From the NCBI RefSeq assembly GCF_001467025.1, contig NZ_LNXV01000011.1, positions 149,104 to 213,103 of the forward strand: 64,000 bases of DNA, given 5' to 3'. Shown piece after piece: positions 8,198 through 18,564 of the stretch (positions are counted from its first letter, which is position 1; each line of letters begins with the position of its first letter). The position numbers and the translations under genes were made by a program. This stretch comes from Legionella brunensis. GTDB lineage: Bacteria > Pseudomonadota > Gammaproteobacteria > Legionellales > Legionellaceae. The notes below the pieces were generated by a model. That model was not told the origin of the DNA. It did not search any database and saw nothing but the letters and a program-made list of their open reading frames with translations.

Positions 8198-9640
8198 TTA
8201 CTTACTCACCTGCTCTAACTCTACACCTCTTACCAATTCTTTCCGTCGACTGCCAAAAGTTTTTGGCGATAAATTGTTTGATATTATCCTAGGAGTAATG
8301 AAAATGAGCAACTCCTCATTTCTAGTTGATATCGATTGATTTCTAAATAATGCTCCTACAACCGGTAATTCACCTAAGAATGGAACACGGTTAACTTCAT
8401 TATTTTTATCTTGTTTATAAATTCCACCCAGAACAATTGTACGCCCATTATTAACCACGACGTTTGTTTGAATTTCTTTGGTTAAAATAGTCGGCACGCC
8501 ATTAAAAACTTTGGGTGAAGGAATATCTTGATTAATTTTTAAATCCATCAAAATTTTATTATCAGGAGTAATTTGCGGCGTTACTTTCAAACTCAAGACT
8601 GCCTTTTTAAAAGCAACAGCTGTTGCGCCACTCGAAGTTGCCTCTTGATAAGGAATCTCCTCTCCTGACTCAATCAATGCTGGTTGTTGATTAGTTGCTA
8701 TAAGCCTCGGACTAGATATAACTTCTCCAAGCCCTTCACTTTCAAGGGCAGACAACTCTAAATCCAACAAAATACCATCACTCAACCTGGCAAGTGCTAC
8801 GCCAACCACTGGTGAAGTAGCCATTGACGCACTTCCCAAATCTATATTCAATCGTTCCCCCAATGGTATAGTACCCGTTGAGTTAACCTTATTTGCCATT
8901 TGCTTACTTTTTAAGATGTCGGGATAAATAGGTTTTGAGACATCAAAATGTAATCCTAAATCCAGCGTAAAGTCTTTAGTAACATTGACTATTCGAGCCT
9001 CTATCAATACTTGCTTAACAGGAACATCAAATTGTTTGATAAGCTTTCTAATAGCTGTAAGACGCTCGGGATTATCTTGTATCCACAAGGTATTGGTTCT
9101 AATGTCAACAGCCAACCTGCCTCGTTTGGATAAAAAAGTTTCCTCTTTTTCTTGCAGAAGATTAGCAATGTCGGCCGCTTTAGCATAATTGATTTGAAAA
9201 AATGCTGAATGCAAAGGGGCTGTATTGTTTATTTCAAATTGAGTTCGTCGTATTTTTTTCTCACGTTTAGTCATCTCTTCGGCAGGTGCGATAAACATGA
9301 TATTGCCCATTCGTCGTTTCTCTAAAGATCGGGTTGTTAAAATGATACTCAAAGCTTGATTCCAAGGTACCTCATTCAAGCTTAGTGTAATATTACCCGT
9401 TACTGTATCACTGATAACCACATTGATGCCAGTAAATTCGGCCAATAATTGCAAAACAGCTTTTACCTCAATATCTTGAAAATTTAAGGAAATTCGCTTG
9501 TTCTCAAATTCACTTTTAGCAATTCTATCCTTTTCTGTTTGTACTGTAACCTTTTTTAAAGTGGTCTGTGATGAAATATTTTGAGCATATAAGCCATCAA
9601 CACAAAAGAAGATGCATAAACTTAGGAATGTTTTACGCAA
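8198..9640 (-). CDS. pilQ: type IV pilus secretin PilQ, short form
   Basis: A 480-residue outer-membrane secretin through which the pilus fibre exits. After a signal peptide (residues 1-19, ending YAQ) the mature protein begins almost directly with the secretin/TonB short N-domain (ISLNFQDIEVKAVLQLLAEFTGINVVIS, from about residue 49), then the N1 domain and the secretin barrel (VISSPRLIATNQQPALIESGEEIPYQE, and VPFLGELPVVGALFR near the C-terminus). The AMIN peptidoglycan-binding domains found at the front of Pseudomonas PilQ are missing, making it similar in length to HofQ. It overlaps pilP by eight bases. Confidence 0.95.
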   Translation of the reverse strand: MRKTFLSLCIFFCVDGLYAQNISSQTTLKKVTVQTEKDRIAKSEFENKRISLNFQDIEVKAVLQLLAEFTGINVVISDTVTGNITLSLNEVPWNQALSIILTTRSLEKRRMGNIMFIAPAEEMTKREKKIRRTQFEINNTAPLHSAFFQINYAKAADIANLLQEKEETFLSKRGRLAVDIRTNTLWIQDNPERLTAIRKLIKQFDVPVKQVLIEARIVNVTKDFTLDLGLHFDVSKPIYPDILKSKQMANKVNSTGTIPLGERLNIDLGSASMATSPVVGVALARLSDGILLDLELSALESEGLGEVISSPRLIATNQQPALIESGEEIPYQEATSSGATAVAFKKAVLSLKVTPQITPDNKILMDLKINQDIPSPKVFNGVPTILTKEIQTNVVVNNGRTIVLGGIYKQDKNNEVNRVPFLGELPVVGALFRNQSISTRNEELLIFITPRIISNNLSPKTFGSRRKELVRGVELEQVSK

Positions 9641-10142
9641 ATTTGACTCCTTTCCCCTGGCTTAAAAAAACCTTGACTCCTTTTTTTCGCCATTTACCAT
9701 TCACAAAATTTTGCTCTTCGAATAGAAGATCATTTTCATTTATTTTTAATAGCCTCATATTATTTTGCCCGACATAATCTCCTTTCTTCACATGAATAAT
9801 TTTCCCATTAGGCACCTTAATTAAAGCCCACGTCATAGAAAAATTGCGAATTAATCCTACAAATTTTAAAGAATTCATCGAGAATTCTGTTAATAAATGG
9901 TTAGAAGAACTTTTCCTAATTTTCCTGTTTTCACGGCTTATTAGTTTAAAAGGATCCCTCCGTTGATTACCTTGAGGATAATCAAAATTCATGACTGGTT
10001 TAATCAAGGATATTTCTTCTTGGTAAGGAATAGCTCGATCTTTTATTGTTTTTATATAGACTTTTAAATCATCATTTGTCGAATTACCGCATGAAATCAA
10101 CATCGAAAAACCCAAAACGACCAACCAATTTCTTTGAATCAT
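9633..10142 (-). CDS. pilP: type IV pilus lipoprotein PilP
   Basis: A 169-residue lipoprotein with a lipobox at the N-terminus (LVVLGFSMLISC, Cys18 as the lipidation site), then a disordered linker and the beta-rich PilP domain from about residue 70 (KFVGLIRNFSMTWALIKVPNGKIIHVKKGDYVGQNNMRLLKINEND). PilP links the PilN/PilO inner-membrane pair to the PilQ N-domains. RDPF near residue 62 is the short motif often preceding this domain. It overlaps both pilO (four bases) and pilQ, which argues for coupled translation. Confidence 0.93.
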   Translation of the reverse strand: MIQRNWLVVLGFSMLISCGNSTNDDLKVYIKTIKDRAIPYQEEISLIKPVMNFDYPQGNQRRDPFKLISRENRKIRKSSSNHLLTEFSMNSLKFVGLIRNFSMTWALIKVPNGKIIHVKKGDYVGQNNMRLLKINENDLLFEEQNFVNGKWRKKGVKVFLSQGKGVKFA

Positions 10143-10750
10143 TTTTCTCTTGAACGATAAATTTTAATGGTAATTTTCATGAGCAAAACATTAGACAAAT
10201 AACTTTCATTTTTAACCGATAATTTGGTTATCTTAAAATAATCAAAGGTTATAAGATAAGGAAAGCTTGCTATTTTGCTTAAAAATAATGCCAATTGGCT
10301 ATATTCTCCCGTAACAGCCATTTCAATAGGTAACTCGACATAGAAACTATGTTGGCTCTCAACATGTGGAGCAAAAAAATTAATAGTAAGGCCACAATTT
10401 TTTGCTGTCTTAAAAATTTCTTCAGCTAAGGGAGAAATTTCATTATGCCTAGGCAGCAATTTAAGCATTAAACTCAACTCATTATTTAACCGTTTGATTT
10501 GAGCACGGTGATTTCTTAAATTAGATGAGGCTAGATATTTTTTCTCAAATGCCGTTCTTAATTCAGTTTCTTTTAAAAACAGATTTTCATACTGCTCTTC
10601 ATTAGGCTTAATAACTAGTAAATAATCTACAAAAAGTACTAAAACAGCTATAAGAACAACCAAGGGATATTTTCTTGACCTTAACCATCTCGTAATTTGT
10701 CTTATTGTTACTCCACTATTATTTATTTTTATTAGCGCATTATTGACCAT
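10139..10750 (-). CDS. pilO: type IV pilus assembly protein PilO
   Basis: A 203-residue bitopic inner-membrane protein: a short cytoplasmic N-terminus, one transmembrane segment (about residues 29-48, YPLVVLIAVLVLFVDYLLVI), a periplasmic coiled coil of about 60 residues, and a ferredoxin-like domain (NEISPLAEEIFKTAKNCGLTINFF onward). It pairs with PilN as part of the alignment complex between motor and secretin. The coding sequence is unusually AT-rich compared with flanking aro genes, as are pilN and pilP. It overlaps pilN by 11 bases and pilP by four. Confidence 0.93.
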   Translation of the reverse strand: MVNNALIKINNSGVTIRQITRWLRSRKYPLVVLIAVLVLFVDYLLVIKPNEEQYENLFLKETELRTAFEKKYLASSNLRNHRAQIKRLNNELSLMLKLLPRHNEISPLAEEIFKTAKNCGLTINFFAPHVESQHSFYVELPIEMAVTGEYSQLALFLSKIASFPYLITFDYFKITKLSVKNESYLSNVLLMKITIKIYRSREK

Positions 10751-11288
10751 AAAGTTTCACATCAATATTTAATTTAAATTTATTATATTTTTCACTTTTA
10801 TTTCTATCTTTTTTTATCTCTGTTATCTTGGAGTTTAGAAGCCATTTATTTTTATTGATTTTCCGCATAATTTTCATTACATCATGATGCTGTTTTACGC
10901 ACCCAGATAAGATAATTTTATTGTCCTTTTTTTCAATACCATTCAAATAAGATTCGCCAGGAATTATTTTTGGAATGTTGTCGAAAAAATGGATAATTGA
11001 AACAGTACTTTTTTGCAAAAAATATATTTTTTCAAGATGAACTCTAATTGATGCACTCAATTTTTCAAGCCGGGTGATTTCCTTAATTTTTATATTGCAT
11101 TTCTTTATTTCATCTTGCAGATAAGCGTTGCGCAGCAATTGATTATCATAAAGATAATTCATACGCATATGCATTATGTAGATGAATGTTATAGTGAAAG
11201 CAAAATTACCAACCACCCATATTATAAACTTATTTTTTGCCTCAATTTTTTGACGGATACGCCAAGGAAGTAAATTAATTTCTGACAT
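10740..11288 (-). CDS. pilN: type IV pilus assembly protein PilN
   Basis: A 182-residue inner-membrane protein. The cytoplasmic N-terminus carries the INLLPWR motif at residues 4-10, the conserved tail that docks into PilM; a transmembrane segment follows at about 22-41, then a periplasmic coiled coil and a ferredoxin-like fold. Together with PilO it forms the heterodimer that connects cytoplasmic PilM with PilP and PilQ. It begins nine bases after pilM and overlaps pilO by 11 bases. Confidence 0.95.
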   Translation of the reverse strand: MSEINLLPWRIRQKIEAKNKFIIWVVGNFAFTITFIYIMHMRMNYLYDNQLLRNAYLQDEIKKCNIKIKEITRLEKLSASIRVHLEKIYFLQKSTVSIIHFFDNIPKIIPGESYLNGIEKKDNKIILSGCVKQHHDVMKIMRKINKNKWLLNSKITEIKKDRNKSEKYNKFKLNIDVKLYGQ

Positions 11289-11297
11289 AACTTAACC

Positions 11298-12347
11298 TCA
11301 TTCTCTTAAAGCCAAGCCACATGCTATAAGTAGAGAAGGAGCTTTCTCTATGAAGTTTTGTGAAAAAGCGTTATTTGAAAAGCACATTTCTTTAAACGGA
11401 TTCGCCAAACTGGTGGGAATACCTACTTTTTCTTGCAGTCGCTGACAAAAATTCGGCAAACGTGCCGTATCACCTGCTAAAAATAGATGATGAATTACTT
11501 TCGACGAGTTAGCTGAGTAAAAGAATTGTAACATCCTTTTAATTTGGCGGATTAGTTGCTCCATCCTGATCACTTGTGATTTTTGCTCACCTAGGGTAAT
11601 CGAGCGCTCCATTTTGCAATAATTGCCTTCTTTGGAGTTATCATGTTGTGGCATCAAAACCTCACCCCATTGATTACAACCGCTTGCCTCTTCATGAGCA
11701 AATATTATTTTTCCATCCTGTGCCATCTTTAAATGGGTAAAAAGCTCATTAATATGAATGATAGCAATACCTTTCTTTTCTTCCTTTGACAATCTTGTTG
11801 TTAATAAGGGAATCACTCGCTCCAATGCACTTGATTCACTTTCCACCACCTGGGCAGTGAGTCCAGCTCGTGTAATTGCTTCAACACGAGTGTTAACATG
11901 CTCCGCTCTGCAAGCAGTAATCAAAACATCAAGCATATTGCCATGAATCGATGAAGGTCCTCGTATGGCGAAATCCATATTAATTTCGTGAAGAGGGCAA
12001 GAAAAATGTTTACTTGCTTCAAGAAAAATAATCTCATCCATTTCATCTTTGGGCAGATTATTCTTAATTTGAATTACTTTTGTAATAATTGCCGCATCAG
12101 GCACTGCCAGAACAATTGATTTACATGACCAATTTGCCCTAAATAAAAGTTTTTTTATACTATTGAACAGAGCTTCCTGATCTCTTATTTGGTTATCGAC
12201 AATTACATGAGGATCTAAGGATTCAGAAAGAAAATTATCAATATGATAAGTAGCAGCAATTTTTGTAATTTGTAAAGCATGAATTGAGAGCGAAGTGATA
12301 TCCATTCCTATCATGGAACGATTTTGTGACTTAAACCGTTTGAGCAC
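11298..12347 (-). CDS. pilM: type IV pilus assembly protein PilM
   Basis: A 349-residue cytoplasmic actin/FtsA-like ATPase that binds the PilN N-terminal peptide. Visible are the first phosphate loop IGMDITSLSIHALQI (residues 13-27), the ILAVPDAA strand region and the C-terminal LFLAGDTARLPNFCQRLQEKVG loop. The chosen start is a GTG with AAGGA seven bases upstream. This is the first gene of pilMNOPQ. Upstream, a divergent orphan coiled-coil gene separates it from mrcA, with which pilM is usually in direct divergent contact in gammaproteobacteria. Confidence 0.93.
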   Translation of the reverse strand: MLKRFKSQNRSMIGMDITSLSIHALQITKIAATYHIDNFLSESLDPHVIVDNQIRDQEALFNSIKKLLFRANWSCKSIVLAVPDAAIITKVIQIKNNLPKDEMDEIIFLEASKHFSCPLHEINMDFAIRGPSSIHGNMLDVLITACRAEHVNTRVEAITRAGLTAQVVESESSALERVIPLLTTRLSKEEKKGIAIIHINELFTHLKMAQDGKIIFAHEEASGCNQWGEVLMPQHDNSKEGNYCKMERSITLGEQKSQVIRMEQLIRQIKRMLQFFYSANSSKVIHHLFLAGDTARLPNFCQRLQEKVGIPTSLANPFKEMCFSNNAFSQNFIEKAPSLLIACGLALRE

Positions 12348-12626
12348 TTTAATTCCTTATTTATTTCCTTTGGACTTGTCTACTAAGTCTCTATTCCATT
12401 TTTTTAAGAAACTTAGAAGGGATGCAAATATAACCGATGCCAATCCAAAAATAAAATATTTTTATTTAAAATCAATAAATTTCTTTATTAGATGGTTCAA
12501 AATTTGGCGTATTAACTTTTGCAATTTACCGATTGTCCAACACTTGCACTCATCGTTTTATTTAAATATAGTGGATTAGTTATTACCGCTTATCATCTCG
12601 TCACTATATTGTTAAAAGGAGTTAAT

Positions 12627-13598
12627 ATGTCGCGATTACAAAATGTAATTCTTTCTCTGTGTGAAGTTATTATTAGCTATTCTGAATCTCAATCCAAAAC
12701 TAATAAAACATACTCAAGGGAAGAGCTGCTTAAAAAATCACATCTAGACTTTATGGAATCCTTACAAACTATTATTAATGAGGGTACAACAATCTATGTT
12801 ACCAGAGTGAGTTTACTTAATTATTTTCATTTTGAAATTAATAGATTAAAACCGCTTCTCGAACAAAATGCTCCCTTGAGCCAAGAAGATACCCTCATTA
12901 TGCAGCAACATTTGCAAGCACTGATACTTAATGTAAACAAATTATTAAATACTTCACAAAGCTCAACCGTCACCATCAATTACAGAAAAAAATCAGAAGA
13001 TATTCCTGGATTTATCCGTGGCATGGCTAAAGGCTGGACTCTTTGTAATTCTGGGCAAATTATTCAAGATGGATTTATTGCCCCTTTAGGACTTCTTGAG
13101 TATTCCGAAAAAACTGTTGCTAATTTTATTGATTGCTTGATTAAAGAACATCAGTTGGAGGTGGGGATGCCTCTTCTATCCAGAGAAAACGGCGAGCTTA
13201 AAAAAGAAATTAGTACGTTGAAAGAGAATAACGAAAGCTTAACAGAGGCAAATCTGAAATTAGAAAATGACAAACAACGAATGTCAGAGGAGATTGAAAG
13301 CTTAAAACTGGACACGTCAACTCTTAAGGAAGAAAAAGGAAAACTGGAAAAACAATATCAAGATGCACACGATGAAGTTGAGCGTCTCAGAAAAGAAATT
13401 GCTCTATTAAAAACCTCAAAGCCCTCCCTTAATTTTACCTCTAAAAAATATTACCATCCTTTTTGGGGCATGGGCATAAATGGACTTAGTGCTGCTTTAT
13501 TACCAGGGACAATCAATACTACTGAACAGGTCGAAGAGCTAGATCCTGAGGAAAAAACCACTTCATCAAATCCTCTTTTTAATCCTTATTCTGAATAG
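12627..13598 (+). CDS. coiled-coil orphan protein, possible Dot/Icm effector
   Basis: The ATG at 12627 has AAAGGAG at the correct distance, so I reject a longer frame beginning at 12519. The 323-residue product has a helical N-terminal domain (1-180), a long heptad-rich coiled coil (about 185-264), then a Gly/Ala segment and an acidic stretch EQVEELDPEE at 300-309 near the C-terminus. Short Glu-rich stretches near the end are a recognised feature of Dot/Icm-translocated Legionella proteins, but this is suggestive only. No domain was recognised. The gene is inserted between the divergent pilM and mrcA, an arrangement consistent with later acquisition. Confidence 0.75.
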   Translation: MSRLQNVILSLCEVIISYSESQSKTNKTYSREELLKKSHLDFMESLQTIINEGTTIYVTRVSLLNYFHFEINRLKPLLEQNAPLSQEDTLIMQQHLQALILNVNKLLNTSQSSTVTINYRKKSEDIPGFIRGMAKGWTLCNSGQIIQDGFIAPLGLLEYSEKTVANFIDCLIKEHQLEVGMPLLSRENGELKKEISTLKENNESLTEANLKLENDKQRMSEEIESLKLDTSTLKEEKGKLEKQYQDAHDEVERLRKEIALLKTSKPSLNFTSKKYYHPFWGMGINGLSAALLPGTINTTEQVEELDPEEKTTSSNPLFNPYSE

Positions 13599-13847
13599 TT
13601 TCTCTCCCTCTTCTTGAGAGGGAATTAGGGTCTATCTACAATTCTACTATCTTGGCTGAAAATTAAGGCTTTTCAACTCAAGTTAGCGAATTGTAAAGAC
13701 CCTTCTAATAGGTTTTTAAAAAATCTTAAATAATCTTTACAATAAAATGCAGAAGATCGGTGTAAAAACGACGGAAGAATTCGCAAAATACTATTAAATA
13801 GCGCTATAATCCGCTGATTATAGATCTACTACATATTACAATATCAG

Positions 13848-16211
13848 ATGAGAAAATCGGCATATTTCTGGCGTAAGGGCTTATGGGCTTTATTTAGTCT
13901 TTTTTTCCTACTTGTTGTTGGCATAAGTTTTCTTTATCTTTATCTTGAAAGTCAGCTCCCTAATGTAGACTCCCTGAAAACTGTGCGTCTGCAAGTTCCT
14001 TTACGGATCTACACTCAAGATGGTTTACTTATCCAAGAATATGGGGAAAAGCGACGTATTCCACTTAGTTATGAAGACATCCCACCCACCTTAATTCACG
14101 CTATTTTGGCCACTGAAGATCAGCGCTTTTTTGAACATCCTGGCGTAGACATTTTTGGCCTAGGAAGAGCAACTGTTCGCATGATACAAACAGGAACAAA
14201 ATCTCAGGGTGGTAGTACTATCACCATGCAGGTAGCCCGTAACTTCTTTTTAAGTCGCAAAAAAACTTTTTTACGTAAATTTAATGAAATTTTATTGGCC
14301 ATCAAAATTGACCGCGAATTAAGCAAAGAAAAAATTCTTGAGCTTTATCTCAATAAAATCTACTTGGGTAATCGTGCTTATGGTGTCGGCGCTGCTGCTG
14401 AAGTTTATTATGGCAAATCTTTGAAGGAATTAAATCTGGCAGAATTAGCAATGATAGCTGGTTTGCCACAAGCTCCATCAACTCAAAATCCAATCGCCAA
14501 TCCTCTTGCCGCTAAAAAGCGACGTGATCATGTTCTGGAGCGTTTGCTTGAAGAAAAATATATTACTGATAAACAATACCAAGAGGCTGTGAGCCAACCT
14601 ATTACTGCCAAATATCACGGCACTAATATCGAAGTCAGCGCCCCCTATGTTGCCGAAATGATTCGTCAATCCCTTTATGATCATTTTGGACCGAAAGCTT
14701 ACACTAAAGGATATAAAGTCTACACAACTATTAAGGGTCCTTTGCAAATTACTGCAAACAAGGTTGTTACAGACAGCCTTCTCTCTTATGACCGCCGTCA
14801 TGGTTATAGAGGTCCTATAGCCAAAATAAGCGGCGTCGATAGTCAATCACCTGACTCTCTACACAAGTTATTAGCCCAATATCCTGTTATTAATGGCCTT
14901 GAACCTGCCGTCATTTTGGCTGTTGGTGATAAAGAAGCAATAGCCGCAAATCGTCATGGACGTAATTTTACTATTCCCTGGGAAGGACTCTCCTGGGCGA
15001 GACCTGCTCTTAAACACGGTTGGATGGGTAAAGCACCTACTAAAGCCCAGCAAGTCGTCGCAGTGGGTGATATTGTCTATGTCCATAATCAAGATAATAA
15101 GTGGCAATTGTCGCAAATTCCTCAAATCGAAGCTGCATTAGTTGCCTTAAACCCCAATAATGGCGCCTTGGAAGCATTAGTAGGTGGATTTAACTTCCAA
15201 AAGAGTAAGTTTAACCGCGCTACTCAATCAGAAAGACAGCCAGGCTCAAGCTTCAAACCCTTTATTTATGCCGCTGCCTTAAATAAGGGTTATACACTCG
15301 CCACTCTTGTCAACGATGCTCCTATAGTTGTTGATGATCCAAGTCAGGCAAATCTATGGCGCCCTCACAATGTCAATCTTACTTTTAATGGTCCTACTCG
15401 TCTTAAAGACGCGCTAGTCCACTCACGCAATCTAGTTTCTATCCGCGTTTTAGATGATATTGGCTTTGACTATGCGATTGATTTTATTTCTCGCTTTGGT
15501 TTCCGTAAGGAAAAATTGCCAAAAGCTTTATCATTGGCTTTAGGTAGCTTATCGGTAAGTCCAATGGAGCTAACTGCTGCTTATGCTGTTTTCGCAAATG
15601 GTGGTTTTAGAATCGAGCCCTATTTAATTGATCACATTACAGATAATGACGGTGAAATCCTTCTGCAAGCAAAACCTTCTATTGCTTGTGATCAATGTGA
15701 GTTAGATAAAGTCGACCCCTCTACTCTCGCACCGCGAGTGATTTCTGCTGACATAGCTTTCTTAATGACCTCAGCGTTAAAGGGGGTTATTCAACATGGT
15801 ACTGCCCATGCTGCAAGAGTATTAAATCGCCCCGATCTGGCAGGCAAAACAGGAACCACAAATGATCAAGTGGATGCATGGTTTGCTGGCTTTAATCCCG
15901 ATTTAGTAGTAACAACTTGGGTTGGCTATGATAATCCGCAATCACTGCATGAATATGCGGCTGGCTTGGCTTTACCCATGTGGATTGATTTTATGAAAAT
16001 TGCTTTGATCAATATGCCAGAAAAGCAACTACATCAGCCTGAAAACATTGTTGCTGTTCAAATTGATCCGGCAACAGGTTTACTGGCTAAAATGAATCAG
16101 CCCAATACCATTACAGAATATTTTCGTGAGCAGGATGTTCCTGGCACAGAACCTACTTCAGATGATACAGAAACCTCTACAGACGCTGATACACAAGACA
16201 ATTTATTTTAA
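13848..16211 (+). CDS. mrcA: penicillin-binding protein 1A
   Basis: A 787-residue bifunctional class A PBP anchored by one N-terminal transmembrane helix (about residues 12-33). The glycosyltransferase domain shows EDQRFFEHPGVD near 85 and GGSTITMQVARNFFL near 122; the transpeptidase domain shows the active-site SxxK in RQPGSSFKPF near 470 and KTGTT near 665. It polymerises and cross-links peptidoglycan in the periplasm. The C-terminal 25 residues are acidic and Thr/Asp-rich. A TATAAT at 13805-13810 is a plausible -10 box but has no clear -35. The SD is poor. Confidence 0.96.
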   Translation: MRKSAYFWRKGLWALFSLFFLLVVGISFLYLYLESQLPNVDSLKTVRLQVPLRIYTQDGLLIQEYGEKRRIPLSYEDIPPTLIHAILATEDQRFFEHPGVDIFGLGRATVRMIQTGTKSQGGSTITMQVARNFFLSRKKTFLRKFNEILLAIKIDRELSKEKILELYLNKIYLGNRAYGVGAAAEVYYGKSLKELNLAELAMIAGLPQAPSTQNPIANPLAAKKRRDHVLERLLEEKYITDKQYQEAVSQPITAKYHGTNIEVSAPYVAEMIRQSLYDHFGPKAYTKGYKVYTTIKGPLQITANKVVTDSLLSYDRRHGYRGPIAKISGVDSQSPDSLHKLLAQYPVINGLEPAVILAVGDKEAIAANRHGRNFTIPWEGLSWARPALKHGWMGKAPTKAQQVVAVGDIVYVHNQDNKWQLSQIPQIEAALVALNPNNGALEALVGGFNFQKSKFNRATQSERQPGSSFKPFIYAAALNKGYTLATLVNDAPIVVDDPSQANLWRPHNVNLTFNGPTRLKDALVHSRNLVSIRVLDDIGFDYAIDFISRFGFRKEKLPKALSLALGSLSVSPMELTAAYAVFANGGFRIEPYLIDHITDNDGEILLQAKPSIACDQCELDKVDPSTLAPRVISADIAFLMTSALKGVIQHGTAHAARVLNRPDLAGKTGTTNDQVDAWFAGFNPDLVVTTWVGYDNPQSLHEYAAGLALPMWIDFMKIALINMPEKQLHQPENIVAVQIDPATGLLAKMNQPNTITEYFREQDVPGTEPTSDDTETSTDADTQDNLF

Positions 16212-16219
16212 AGAATGAC

Positions 16220-16244
16220 GTCCCATATTGGAATAGTATGGGAC
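16220..16244. terminator. hairpin after mrcA
   Basis: GTCCCATA and TATGGGAC form an eight-bp stem with a nine-base loop, starting eight bases after the mrcA stop codon. It lacks a T-run, so Rho-independent termination is uncertain; a 3'-end mRNA structure is the minimum reading. Confidence 0.45.
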
Positions 16245-16337
16245 AGTTCCATATTAAGCAGGCACTAGGTGGATTGTGTAGTGTTGAGATGAGGATAGCG
16301 CAAATATGCGGTATCCCTCTAAATTTATCTATATTTT

Positions 16338-17456
16338 TTAACTGGCTAATGCTTCCGCAGCATCCACATACTCATAACCAAGATCAAGGGCTACAGCTTC
16401 AAAAGTAATCATACCTTTGTGGACATTCAGACCATTCAACAAATGACCATCGCTTAGCAAAGCCAATTTAACTCCTTTGGTCACTAGACTCATTACAAAA
16501 GGTAAAGTGGCATTATTTAAAGCAAAAGTAGAAGTACGAGGCACAGCACCTGGCATGTTGGCTACACAATAATGAACTACGTGCTCAACAACATACGTTG
16601 GTTCTTGGTGTGTTGTAGGACGGCTTGTTTCAAAACAACCACCTTGATCAATTGCCACATCGACTACAACGGAACCAGGCCTCATTGACTTTAGCATCGC
16701 TCTTGTCACTAGCTTAGGAGCTGCTGCTCCAGGCACCAACACAGCACCAATGACTAAATCAGCTTCAGCTACATAACGCTCTAAGGATTCAACGGTTGCA
16801 TAGATAGTATTCAGTTTAGAGCCAAATTGAAAATCCAACTCCCGCAAACGGGACAGCGATTTGTCAATAACAATTACGCGCGCTTCCATACCCATGGCCA
16901 TGCGTACAGCATTACTACCTACAACCCCCCCTCCAATGACAACAACATTGGCTGGAGCAACCCCAGGGACACCACCCAATAAAACCCCGCTACCCCCCTG
17001 AGCCATTTCCAAGCAATGCGCTCCGGCCTGGATAGACATTCGCCCAGCAACCTGGGACATTGGCGTTAAGAGCGGTAAGCCTCCATCATTTTGAGTTACC
17101 GTTTCATAAGCAATTGCTGTTGCTCCAGACTCTTTAAGTAAACGAGTTTGCTGCGGATCGGGAGCCAAATGCAAATAGGTAAATATAGTTTGCCCTTCTC
17201 TTAGACGTTTGCATTCTATTGGTTGGGGCTCTTTGACTTTAACAATTAATTCGGCTCGCTCAAAAACCTCATCTGCCGTAGCAACAATCTCAGCCCCAGC
17301 AGCACGATATTGTTCATCACTAATACCAATCCCTAAGCCAGCGCCCTTTTCGACGAGAACATTGCTTCCCACTCTTACAATTTCCCGTACGCTTCCTGGA
17401 ACAAGACCAACACGATTTTCTTGAGACTTAATTTCCTTTGGGACACCTACAAACAT
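16338..17456 (-). CDS. ald: alanine dehydrogenase
   Basis: A 372-residue cytosolic enzyme for reversible NAD-dependent oxidative deamination of L-alanine to pyruvate and ammonia. The N-terminus [25 protein letters not shown] and the later [23 protein letters not shown] nucleotide-binding segment (near residue 160) are characteristic, and [18 protein letters not shown] holds further conserved active-site residues. It suits an organism that uses amino acids as carbon source. SD AGAAGGA precedes the ATG. It is monocistronic, with a 175-base leader region that shows no clear promoter by eye. Confidence 0.96.
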   Translation of the reverse strand: MFVGVPKEIKSQENRVGLVPGSVREIVRVGSNVLVEKGAGLGIGISDEQYRAAGAEIVATADEVFERAELIVKVKEPQPIECKRLREGQTIFTYLHLAPDPQQTRLLKESGATAIAYETVTQNDGGLPLLTPMSQVAGRMSIQAGAHCLEMAQGGSGVLLGGVPGVAPANVVVIGGGVVGSNAVRMAMGMEARVIVIDKSLSRLRELDFQFGSKLNTIYATVESLERYVAEADLVIGAVLVPGAAAPKLVTRAMLKSMRPGSVVVDVAIDQGGCFETSRPTTHQEPTYVVEHVVHYCVANMPGAVPRTSTFALNNATLPFVMSLVTKGVKLALLSDGHLLNGLNVHKGMITFEAVALDLGYEYVDAAEALAS

Positions 17457-17631
17457 AGCTTCTTCCTTCTAAAATAGCTTAACATCGTTGTTCTAAGTAA
17501 AGGATTACCTGAAATTCAAAACCCGCTACAGAGAGGTACGAGGAGGCACGTAGCATTGAAGACTCGAGCCCTGTATCATAGACGCAACTCTCCTCTGCAG
17601 TAGAGTTTCAAAGAAATTCACTAATTAACTA

Positions 17632-18564
17632 TTACTTCAATTGCTTAATAAGCTCGGGTACTAATTCAAATAAATCACCAACCAAACCATAATTTGCTAT
17701 TTGAAAAATTGGGGCATCCTCATCTTTATTAATAGCAACGATGACTTTGGAGTCTTTCATACCTGCTAAATGCTGCACTGCGCCTGAGATACCCACAGCA
17801 ATATACAAGGTTGGGGCAACAACCTTTCCTGTCTGCCCTACTTGATAATCATTGGGAACAAAGCCTGCATCTACAGCAGCCCTAGAAGCACCTACTGCAG
17901 CACCGAGAGCGTCTGCTAACTCTTCTATCAACTTAAATTTTTCAGCGCTCTGTAATCCTCTTCCACCAGAAACAACAATCTTTGCACTTCCTAAGTCAGG
18001 ACGTTCAGAACGGCTTAATTCATGCTTAACAAATTTTGTCTTTGTTTCGCTAGAAGGTTTATCAATAAGTTCTATACAACAAGGAGGTTGAGTGCCATTA
18101 ACGCCGTCAAACGCAGTAGTACGAATAGTAAGAACTTTTATTGGATCTAGAACCTTAACAGTTTCAATCGCATTCCCCGCATAAATAGGATGTTCAAAAA
18201 TGTCTTGCTCAATAATGCGACTTACATCTGAAATTTGAGTCACATCTAACTTCGCTGCAACCCGTGGTAACAAATTTTTACCAAACGTTGAGGAAGGTGC
18301 CAAAATAGCAGAAAACGATGATGCCATAGAGGTAATTAATTCAGCTAAATTTTCTGCAAGTTGATGTTCATAGCAAATATTATCAACCAACCATACAGCG
18401 TGAACCCCCTCTATAGCAGCAGCTTGTTCCGCCACAGCTTTACATTGATGGCCGGCTACTAACAAGACAAGGTTTTGCTTTAACTGCATTGCAGCAGCAA
18501 TAGTATTCCGTGTCGAAGAATGCATTGATTGATTATCATGTTCAACGATGACCAAAGTGCTCAT
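17632..18564 (-). CDS. etfA: electron transfer flavoprotein alpha subunit
   Basis: A 310-residue subunit that carries FAD in its C-terminal domain: [13 protein letters not shown] (near 198), [44 protein letters not shown] (near 228) and [12 protein letters not shown]. With EtfB it accepts electrons from acyl-CoA and other dehydrogenases and passes them to ETF-ubiquinone oxidoreductase, whose gene is not in this window. The start overlaps the etfB stop as ATGA, with GGGAG in front, so the pair is translationally coupled. Confidence 0.97.
   Translation of the reverse strand: MSTLVIVEHDNQSMHSSTRNTIAAAMQLKQNLVLLVAGHQCKAVAEQAAAIEGVHAVWLVDNICYEHQLAENLAELITSMASSFSAILAPSSTFGKNLLPRVAAKLDVTQISDVSRIIEQDIFEHPIYAGNAIETVKVLDPIKVLTIRTTAFDGVNGTQPPCCIELIDKPSSETKTKFVKHELSRSERPDLGSAKIVVSGGRGLQSAEKFKLIEELADALGAAVGASRAAVDAGFVPNDYQVGQTGKVVAPTLYIAVGISGAVQHLAGMKDSKVIVAINKDEDAPIFQIANYGLVGDLFELVPELIKQLK

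Noticed and set aside
12519-12626. N-terminal extension of the coiled-coil gene
   Set aside because: The ATG at 12627 has a strong SD; the upstream 36 codons look like translated intergenic sequence.
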